A stretch of DNA of 64,000 nt, from the NCBI GenBank assembly GCA_963969495.1, contig OZ018331.1, positions 152,876,684 through 152,940,683 on the forward strand. Reading direction: 5' to 3'. Position 1 is the stretch's first letter. Every line of letters starts with the position of its first letter. The translations under genes and the position numbers were made by a program. A model generated the notes under the pieces. That model had not been told where the DNA came from. It saw nothing but the letters and a program-made list of their open reading frames with translations, and made no database searches. This document shows positions 57,301-64,000 of this stretch, piece after piece. The stretch comes from Ceratothoa steindachneri. Taxonomy: Eukaryota; Arthropoda; Malacostraca; Isopoda; Cymothoidae.

Positions 57301-59434
57301 AAGATAACTACTAATTAATATTTAGGCCTTTTTTAAGGTGTACTAATTCGATTCCAGAGATTTCGGACTAAGAATTCTAAGGGTAGAGGCCGCCATAATG
57401 CAAGTGATCTTGATGCTGTTAAGGACCTAGGAATTTCATCCCTGACAGGACACTAGGGAAATGTCAATAATTTTAAATGTCAGTCATGAAACGGCGCAAT
57501 TTTTTTTTTTATATATATAAACATCGGAAAAGCGCGCAAAAATGGTGTTTGGTTACCATTGTCTGGTGGACAACATTTACAACATATATTGCTTTATTTC
57601 TGTGGCTCAAATACCTGTGAACTCATTATGGGCAGAATTGTTAATGGAGATGAAAAGGTGTTTTGTTTTTGTTAACAGCAATATTAAGTGCAAAATAGCG
57701 GATTTGCTCATATACAAACATCAATTGCTACTCGTAGCTGTGATTTCCAACATCAGAAGGCTATGAAGGCTTTGCATTTGGTGGGATGTGAAGGGAGTTG
57801 AGGATTAAGAGCCCCTCAATAATAGGGAAGCAGTTACTGCAGACCTTCATAATGCTCAACAAGTGCAACGTCCAAATGAAGCTCTTAAACAAGAACTTCC
57901 TTCATTGGTCAACCCAAAAGGTTTCACCTTTCGTTCATGATGGTGCACACCCATAAATGCCACGTTTGACCCAAGAAAAAATTAATGAGTTAGGTTGGGG
58001 GGGGGGGTCTTCCTCATCATCAACATGCATCGAACCTTCCACATGTGATTACCAAATATTTAATTCATTGCAACATCACGTAAATGGCAAAGTTAACTCT
58101 GATATGGAGGTGGAAAAAGATATCAAATCATATATGTCATCAAAATCAAATCAATTCTTTAAGAAAGGTATCCACTGTTTAAACGATGGCAAAGCATTGT
58201 CAATAAATAATTGTTGTCGTTTCTTTTTGTATATTAAAAATGATTTCAATTTTCTACTTTTCTCCAAAATCTCTGACACCACAACCTGGTCTGCAAGGAT
58301 TGTCCCCAGCAACAGACTTCCCAGGTGAGGCGTCACTCAAAGAAAAGACCAAGGAATAGCACGATCTACCGCATCTAGGTGTGTCCCATTTAGGAACAGG
58401 TCCGGGTGATGCATATGAGAGAAGCAGAAGTGCACTACCATGGACTTGGCCAAACAAAACCCAAATCCGTGCATTTCGGCATGGGTTTGTTGTAGTAGGC
58501 CGTTATACTGCCATTCAAGCTGCTGAGAACAAAGAATTTGGGGTGAACTATTACAGTGAGAAGTGATTTGTTGTTAATAACTCCCCAGGAACAGATGACC
58601 TCTGCTCATGATAGCACAATAAATTTAGGTCTAACAATATTGAAGCTGAAAAGGGAGACCCAAATTTAATGATGAAGAATCATTGGCTGAAGTGGCCAAT
58701 AAACCACACATCAGTACGAGCACTTGCTGAAGAGGTTAAGTCTTCAGAATGAAACTCAGAAATTGTGATGTCTTGAAATCTATTCATCGCAGGTTGTAAG
58801 GCAGAAGAGGAACCCATTTTGTTGGTTGGGACTGCTTCATGACAATGATGAGAGCCATACCTATCAACTACTGGCTGCATCTTGGTTTAGAGAATTAATT
58901 GGGGGTAGGAAGTTTGGCAGCATCTTTCATATTCACTTGACATTTTCCCAACTAATAACTACTATCTTACCAACCACTCTGAACTCAATATTCGCAAAAA
59001 AGGTTCTATAATCGTGAAGACATATTAGTTTCTTTACTGAATTTGAAACCAATAGACCTTCAAAATGGGATATTAATACAAATAGATGATATTTTGATTA
59101 AATATTCACTATTTTTTTATGCCATCTTTAGTTTATTCAAAATAACATTTAATTGGAAACCCCAATATTATTATTACTCAATCAGCTTATTTGCTTCATT
59201 CGTAAACCTTGGAGGGGCCCATCGCAAAGAGAGGTAAACTGTGGAGCGTGACTTGGGTTAGATCAGGCAACTTACCAGAAACAGTTTTGATGATGACTGG
59301 GAATGGTTCTTCATCCTCATGCGCATGGTACATGCCCCGATGGACTCTGCCAAAGGTACCTTCCATTTCTAGCACTGACACTGACAGGTAATCCACATTC
59401 CCCTTAAGATTTCTCAACTTCTCCTCAATATCGC
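51270..59434 (-). CDS. Ryk: RYK/Derailed-type Wnt receptor kinase, partial (kinase domain and C terminus, six exons)
   Basis: RYK/Derailed proteins are single-pass Wnt5-type receptors with a WIF ectodomain and an intracellular pseudokinase used in axon guidance. Six exons, 59434-59276, 53521-53362, 52912-52784, 52594-52435, 51975-51839 and 51381-51270, all have AG/GT borders and matching phases. They join into 284 residues plus stop. Visible landmarks: glycine loop EGTFGRVHRG; beta-3 Lys in VIIKTVSE; ASEVQ and SHSNILP in the C-helix/beta-4 region; catalytic loop HKDVACRNC; VTDCALS where kinases have DFG (RYK proteins have DNA); FPSDYHCLGDNENRPVKW, diagnostic of RYK; VLLWEVMTLGQQPYVEIDPF; and PRERPTVGELLLYL with the conserved Arg. 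The C terminus NRYV matches the family's short end. The first exon begins in mid-codon, so upstream exons (WIF, membrane span) are missing from the window. Confidence 0.95.
51839..51975 (-). other. Ryk: RYK exon: F- and G-helices
   Basis: Acceptor TTCTTTTGCAG, donor GAATT/GTAAGT. Encodes WSWGVLLWEVMTLGQQPYVE, IDPFEMVAVLRQG and AQPINCPDE. Confidence 0.95.
52435..52594 (-). other. Ryk: RYK exon: DFG-equivalent and activation loop
   Basis: Acceptor AAATCCGCAG, donor GACGTG/GTAATA. Encodes VDEHLSLKVTDCALSRDIFP, YHCLGDNENRPVKW and SPASDV. DCA replaces DFG. Confidence 0.95.
52784..52912 (-). other. Ryk: RYK exon: E-helix and catalytic loop
   Basis: Acceptor TGCTTTACAG, donor GTGT/GTAAGT. Encodes FLQGCHTLLTREVVSLGSQ, then LHKDVACRNC with the catalytic-loop Asp and Asn. 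Val is split across the junction. Confidence 0.93.
53362..53521 (-). other. Ryk: RYK exon: C-helix to hinge
   Basis: Acceptor TTTCATCAG, donor AAGAG/GTAATC. Encodes CASEVQRGVLISEGVML, then SHSNILPVVAAI and NINFK. The two-base start and end phases fit both neighbours. Confidence 0.93.
54983..54995. other. target-site duplication, left copy (13 bp)
   Basis: AACAACGAACGAA directly precedes the A-rich tail (T-rich on plus) of the truncated LINE. The partner AACAACAAACGAA is at 56198-56210 (12/13). Confidence 0.78.
55033..55061 (-). other. 3'-terminal hairpin of the LINE, second copy
   Basis: The minus strand has a GGCGACT/AGTCGCC stem, a TAT bulge, and a GCCC/GGGC inner stem around AAGT. The sequence just upstream (TTTATTTTAAAGTAGCCTAG) is also shared with the 39.6-kb copy. 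Confidence 0.8.
55195..56170 (-). pseudogene. I-type LINE ORF2 C-terminal part (RNase H and zinc tail), truncated
   Basis: Two overlapping frames (56170-55835 and 56007-55195) together cover the connection, RNase H and C-terminal zinc tail. RNase H acidic positions are visible in YTDGSK, FTAELVVIH and YSDSQS. The fourth region reads GNERAKESART, where the longer copy has GNERSDEGAKES; a small deletion has removed the Asp-bearing part. No RT is present. Confidence 0.9.
56211..57539. other. RYK intron sequence, nothing further recognised
   Basis: AT-rich intronic sequence between the LINE copy and the mariner remnant. Confidence 0.45.
57740..58215 (+). pseudogene. decayed mariner transposase (DD34D type)
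   Basis: Plus strand, in pieces: NEALKQELPSLVNPKGFTF, then (frame change) FVHDGAHPH where mariners have HDNARPH, with the second catalytic Asp at 57939. KINELGW follows, then a G-run expansion, then EPSTCDYQIFNSLQHHVNGK, equivalent to 'DLAPSDYHLFRSLQ' with the third Asp at 58047. The last blocks are QFFKKGIHCLNDGKALSINN. The second-to-third Asp spacing (108 bp here) is close to that of DD34D mariners. The 5' half, including the DNA-binding domain, was not recognised, and the inverted ends were not found. It is unrelated to the intact-ended mariner at 7954-8904. Confidence 0.78.
58345..58500 (-). pseudogene. I-type LINE RT fragment
   Basis: The minus strand encodes YAEMHGFGFCLAKSMVVHFC, then PDLFLNGTHLDAV, matching the segment YAKAHRFRFSLAKTKVVHFC...DLFLNGVRLDVV after the RT active site of the 39.6-kb LINE. 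Only ~50 residues remain, directly next to the mariner remnant. Confidence 0.75.
58510..59275. other. RYK intron sequence, nothing recognised
   Basis: AT-rich; no element limits or exons seen. Confidence 0.4.
59276..59434 (-). other. Ryk: RYK exon: juxtamembrane and glycine loop
   Basis: Acceptor CTCCTTCAG, donor TCTG/GTAAGT. Encodes DIEEKLRNLKGNVDYLSVSV, then EMEGTFGRVHRGMYH and VIIKTVS. It starts with two bases of a codon and ends with one. Confidence 0.93.
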
Positions 59435-60673
59435 CTGAAGGAGGGAAAACACACATCAGCTCGATTCTCTAATTATGCCACCTCACACACGTACAATCAC
59501 TGAGGCGGATGTTACAGTTTACTGCGAGAATAATGGACAAAGGGAAGGGAAGGTGCTTGAGAGGCCGATTCTCCTCCCCAAAGTGGGGAGAATCATGTGT
59601 GATTGGCTTGTTTATATTGGAGCATGCCTATCATAATGCGTTAAGAGAACCCCACCCCTATGGAATGGGAGATGAATTCCCAACATTATGAGATCTAGGA
59701 CCTGGTTGATATGACCAATGGGGATTAGTGATGGAAAAAGTCATTATGAAGCCAGGAGTTGTAGAAAATGTCTACGGAAAGATAAGACTTGTTTTCAGTC
59801 TAGCAACTTTTTCTTTTAAATTAGATATGGTGAAATTTTCCATGAATATGTGGGAAAAAGGAATCCATAAAGAAGGTAAAGGAGTAAAAAAAAGTGCAGA
59901 AGGTACATAAGCGAGGTATATGACAGGGCAAGCTTGGGACCAGGGTGGTGGTCAATTCTTCTGAAATTGCCCTGTTCTGCAAAGAAACACCACCTTGGGG
60001 TAGGCATAAGGTTGGTGATAATGATACCAAGATAATGAAATGAGCTCATCTTGGTGAGATCTTCATTTGTTTTATTAAAAAAAGAGGCGAGGAATGCTTA
60101 TTATTATAATTCAGGTCTATGTCAGAAAACCTGGGAGAATTTACACCAGGAAACATTTGGGCTCAAACTAAACCTCAAACCTAACACCCCTTCTCAAATA
60201 TCCATTAATGGGACAAACAACATCTTATCCTCGGTAATTTTTAATTATATTTTCTTACTCTTCTACAATTATTAATTGATATCTTTCTATTTCTGCATAA
60301 CTTTACAAAGTATAATTCACTTATTCGAATTTTTAAAACTTCAACCTCAACCAGTTTCCCAAATTGTGGTGAATGTGGTTCAATGCCACTGAAAACTAAC
60401 CCCAGCCCCATTTTGGCACTAGTAAGTACAAGGATACCCACAATCTTGCCCCTGCCAAATTGTCAATTTCTAGCAATGGGGTGGTGTGCATGGTAGCATC
60501 TCATCTAGGTATGGCTCACCCCTGGGCAGAAGGCCCCTAACACCCACATTCCTCCATGCATACCTCTCTTTCACAATATTATCCACTTCATCCTCACAAC
60601 AGTCCTTTCTACCTCAAACACTCATCTGCATAATACACACAGGCTTTATGCAGTCTTCCAACCCTTCTCACAC
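59435..60673. other. RYK intron 5' of the first visible exon; nothing recognised
   Basis: I looked for the transmembrane and WIF exons on the minus strand and found none with matching phase and splice sites. A hydrophobic minus frame near 59830-59930 lacks convincing borders. Confidence 0.4.
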
Positions 60674-61661
60674 ACAATAGGATACTCTTGTATATTCTCT
60701 TTATAAGACTATTTCCATACATTCCACCCATACCACATCTAAACATTTTCAGTCATAATCTCATTCACACACTATAAAAATCTCTGACCCAGTCATTCCT
60801 CACTCTATCTATCGTCAGCACACAGAACATTCCTCTAAAGATGGCCATTCGCACTTGAGATCTTTCCTACCATTCAAAACCTTGTGGTAGCAACATGATT
60901 CATCTGTACCACTACCACTTACAATAGGATACTCTTGTATATTCTCTCTATAAGACTATTTCCATACATTCCACCCATACCACATCTAAACATTTTCAGT
61001 CATAATCTCATTCACACACTATAAAAATCTCTGACCCAGTCATTCCTCACTCTATCTATCGTCAGCACACAGAACATTCCTCTAAAGATGGCCATTCGCA
61101 CTTGAGATCTTTCCTACCATTCAAAACCTTGTGGTAGCAACATGATTCATCTGTACCACTACCACTTACAATAGGATACTCTTGTATATTCTCTCTATAA
61201 GACTATTTCCATACATTCCACCCATACCACATCTAAACATTTTCAGTCATAATCTCATTCACACACTATAAAAATCTCTGACCCAGTCATTCCTCACTCT
61301 ATCTATCGTCAGCACACAGAACATTCCTCTAAAGATGGCCATTCGCACTTGAGATCTTTCCTACCATTCAAAACCTTGTGGTAGCAACATGATTCATCTG
61401 TACCACTACCACTTACAATAGGATACTCTTGTATATTCTCTCTATAAGACTATTTCCATACATTCCACCCATACCACATCTAAACATTTTCAGTCATAAT
61501 CTCATTCACACACTATAAAAATCTCTGACCCAGTCATTCCTCACTCTATCTATCGTCAGCACACAGAACATCCTTCTAAAGATGGCCATTCGCACTTGAG
61601 ATCTTTCCTACCCTTCAAAACCTTGTGGTAGCAACATGATTCATCTGTACCACTACCCCTT
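60674..61661 (-). repeat. four tandem copies of a 247-bp unit
   Basis: The unit start ACAATAGGATACTCTTG recurs at 60674, 60921, 61168 and 61415, and the array breaks at 61662 (ACAATGTAT). Copies are nearly identical. The last unit, nearest the LINE body, differs most (for example ATCCTTCT for ATTCCTCT). The unit continues the minus-strand LINE that lies to its right, so the LINE's downstream part has been amplified in tandem. Confidence 0.95.
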
Positions 61662-61689
61662 ACAATGTATTTCTTATAATTAAAACGCC

Positions 61690-63600
61690 ACACTGGTCCA
61701 AGGGTGACACCACAGACTCTATCAAATCTCCCCCCCTCCCAATCTCACCACCAAATACCATTACCTTACTCTTTTCTGCATTCACACACCCTGACAATAG
61801 CTACAACCTACATTTTCAAATTATCAAAAAATACCAACATAGAATCCTTCCCTCAGCATTCCTCATCAATCTTACACCGCTTTCACTCATCTTCTTCTCT
61901 AAGTAATTCATCCAGAAAAATCTTAAACAGCGATGGCAACATCACACAACCGTCTTACACCTCTAAATATGTTAAACCACTCACTCTGGCTATTTTCACC
62001 CTAACATAAATAATCTTCACACCATCCAAAAGTTTACCCCACACCTTACATTCTGAGCACCTCATAGGAAAACTGCAATGATGGAATGTGGTTAGTTAGC
62101 ACAGGAGCCATAATGCTTCTCTATCTACACCTTTATGAGCTCCCTCCAGATCCATCATGAAACCAGCATACGTGTTCCCTCTCTTATGCCTCATTTTCTC
62201 AGCTTAGCTGTCTCAGTGCACCCCTACCCACTCCAACTCACCTTGTTCATCCTCTATCAATCTGACAGTTATCTTGCTTATAAGCTCAATCAAAGTTTTG
62301 TATACATTTTACCTACAACAAAGATTTATCCCCTTGTAGTTATTGCATTCACATTTCTCTCCATTACCCTTATACATTGGCACTATTACTGCATTCTTCC
62401 ACCTTTAAATGCCTTACAACACAGCAACCAGAGGCATTCCACAACACAATCACCACCAAATCTTAGCATCTCAATGACTATATCATCTACTCCATCTGCC
62501 TTCTAATTTTTCATACTTATCTTAGGAATAACAACTGCAATTCCCACAATTTACAGCCTCAAAGTCAATCCTATTTACATTTGCATCATTTCCCAAACCC
62601 ATATCATATAACTAAGAGCATTCTTGCCCTCAATGATCACAAGTAGCCTGTCACTCAAGATTGTCCTATATGTCCACACAGCTCTTCTGGTTCCTTCCTC
62701 ACCATTCCTATCGCTTCATTCTGGATAGTTTCTTGTTGTCTTCGGAATCCTCATTCATCTCTCCTCCAAACTCTTCATTTGCTACTTTCCTACTTACTGT
62801 TTAATCACTTGCTTAACTTTCCTTTTCATCTCTTTGCTTTCATTTAACTGCATCTTTCTCACATTGTAATCTGCACTATTAAGCTTTTGCATATATGCCT
62901 CCATCTTGCTTTCCACTACATACTTCACATCACTTCACCATTCAGAATTTTGTTTCCTCTTTCCAATTCTAGCACACCCATAGACAGCCATTGCACTACT
63001 GCTTCTTTAAATTTGTTCAAGCATTCCCACATACTAAACCCTTTCTGCATGACTCAATAACCTATCATTTAGGAGTATCCCTTCTTTATGTCTTCTCATC
63101 CACCACCTATACTCCATTTTCCTTATCACCAGGTGTAGCGAAAGCTCCAGTTATCCCATCTCTTTGTCACACATTCATCCATTCATATCTTCTACAACCA
63201 TCGACCTATACACATTCTCCTCCACAACTCATCCAAATCATTCCAGAAGCTCTCTTTCTCAGCTTCACTTCTATCATTGAATGGTCCATACACTACAACC
63301 ATGCACAGCTTCACCCTTGCAAATATTAATTTCACCTACATATTTTTTTAGCTTATACATTCATGCCCAACCATTACATCCTGCCACTCATCACTCAAAA
63401 GCAGTGCTACACCCTCTTTCCTCCTACCAGCAGGATCTACATCTGATCACACTTCACACAAAATGTTCATTCCCTCCCATGTCTGTCTCATATAGAGCAA
63501 GCATCTACAATCGCCCCCCACACACCCACGGAATTCAAAGAATGGAGATTAACTGGCCTGGCAGGATGGGGCAACCCCATTAAATCTCCTGCAGCTTTCC
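61690..63600 (-). pseudogene. decayed LINE: endonuclease and reverse transcriptase
   Basis: Minus strand, in order: RRKEGVALLLSDEWQDVMVG (~63420) and VYGPFNDRSEAEKESFWNDL (~63270), endonuclease blocks. Then GVDDIVIEMLRFGGDCVVEC (~62480), NAVIVPMYKGNGEKCECNNY (~62370, the 'I-x-P-I-Y-K-G-K-G' RT block) with KGINL, and FMMDLEGAHKGVDREALWLL (~62150, motif A). Then CVNAEKSKVMVFGGEIGRGG (~61770, the 'NxxKSKVMVF' block). The frame shifts often, and the YADD box was not found. The clade is unassigned; a single-ORF EN-RT LINE common in invertebrates is likely. It lies in the RYK upstream intron or flank, in the same orientation as RYK. Confidence 0.8.
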
Positions 63601-64000
63601 TCGCCAGCAACCCCCTCCATTTAGGCTGATGATGGAAGTATGAAATTCCTGTACTATGACTGATCAACCAATAACTTCAGAGTTTATAAAAAAGAAAAAA
63701 CTAGCAGGGGCATCTCAGCTAAAATATTCTTGACAAAAGCTTGTAAAAGGAAATTAATTGGAAGGGAAAACATATCAAATGTAAACAACCAAAGTACCCG
63801 GGAAGATCCTTGGAAAGCTAACTGGGATGGTAGACAATGCTCCTAAACCTACCCCTGTCCACAATTAGGTCCCCTTGTGGAGTAGCACAGAGCCAACAGG
63901 CACTAGTTTATCATAGTTCAGTGGTAAGAGCTCGCAGAGCTGCATTATGTGTTCATCAGGAAGGGGCGATGGAGGTGAGTTTAGAAAGTCAACACTGCAA
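63601..64000. other. window edge, no gene recognised
   Basis: AGTTCAGTGGTAAGAGCTC near 63916 resembles a pol III A box, but no good B box follows before the edge, so no tRNA or SINE is called. Confidence 0.35.

Noticed and set aside
59816..60049. Hydrophobic minus frame as the RYK membrane-span exon
   Set aside because: Its borders do not give an acceptor/donor pair in the one-base phase needed by the exon at 59434, and the sequence around it does not resemble RYK.
63900..63990. tRNA gene near the right edge
   Set aside because: Only an A-box-like stretch is present; no B box and no cloverleaf could be drawn.

Overview
The window is a repeat-dense piece of an animal nuclear genome, most likely an arthropod and possibly a decapod crustacean. 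The evidence is spliced GT-AG exons of a RYK/Derailed Wnt-receptor kinase, long (TA)n microsatellites, and a mixture of mariner, Penelope, CR1, I-type LINE and Gypsy elements. The crustacean placement is inferred from general familiarity with such repeats, not shown by the sequence. Nothing looks bacterial: there are no operons and no CRISPR arrays. No intact host gene lies wholly inside the window.

Layout. 1-7.5 kb: non-coding, with a 23-bp minisatellite (760-1007), a (TA)n tract, a possible tRNA-derived SINE head (~5.8 kb) and a 30-bp minisatellite (5983-6503). 7.5-10.1 kb: a decayed LINE split by a 951-bp mariner at an exact TA target. 10.7-11.3 kb: copy 1 of an unclassified dispersed repeat (others at 37.7 and 27.85 kb). 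11.9-15.5 kb: several antisense I-type LINE fragments. 16.6-22.5 kb: an LTR retrotransposon with two near-identical ~1.47-kb LTRs, each carrying six ~80-bp tandem units, and an internally deleted gag-pol. 23.5-27.7 kb: a decayed CR1-type LINE (zinc-ribbon and SGNH ORF1, EN-RT ORF2) interrupted by a 480-bp hAT-like MITE with a perfect 8-bp target duplication. 28.1-31.7 kb: a Penelope-like element rearranged into a near-perfect 1.7-kb inverted repeat around a 200-bp spacer, with hammerhead-like cores in both arms. 32.5-34.2 kb: a broken copy of an uncharacterised protein family. 34.7-37.5 kb: Gypsy remnants and a possible solo LTR. 39.6-46.6 kb: a full-length but disabled I-type LINE (6951 bp) bounded by a 13-bp target duplication.

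51.3-59.4 kb (minus strand): six exons encode the kinase domain and C terminus of RYK/Derailed, with all phases consistent; 5' exons (WIF domain, membrane span) were not seen and should lie beyond the right edge. Its largest intron holds a 5'-truncated sibling of the 39.6-kb LINE, with its own 13-bp duplication, and a decayed DD34D-type mariner. 60.7-63.6 kb: an antisense LINE whose downstream end is amplified as four 247-bp tandem units.

Transposable elements dominate, nested and mostly dead; RYK is the only convincing host gene. The best candidates for further work are the Penelope palindrome and its ribozyme-like motif, the hairpin shared by the 3' ends of the two I-type LINE copies, and the uncharacterised 32.5-kb family.
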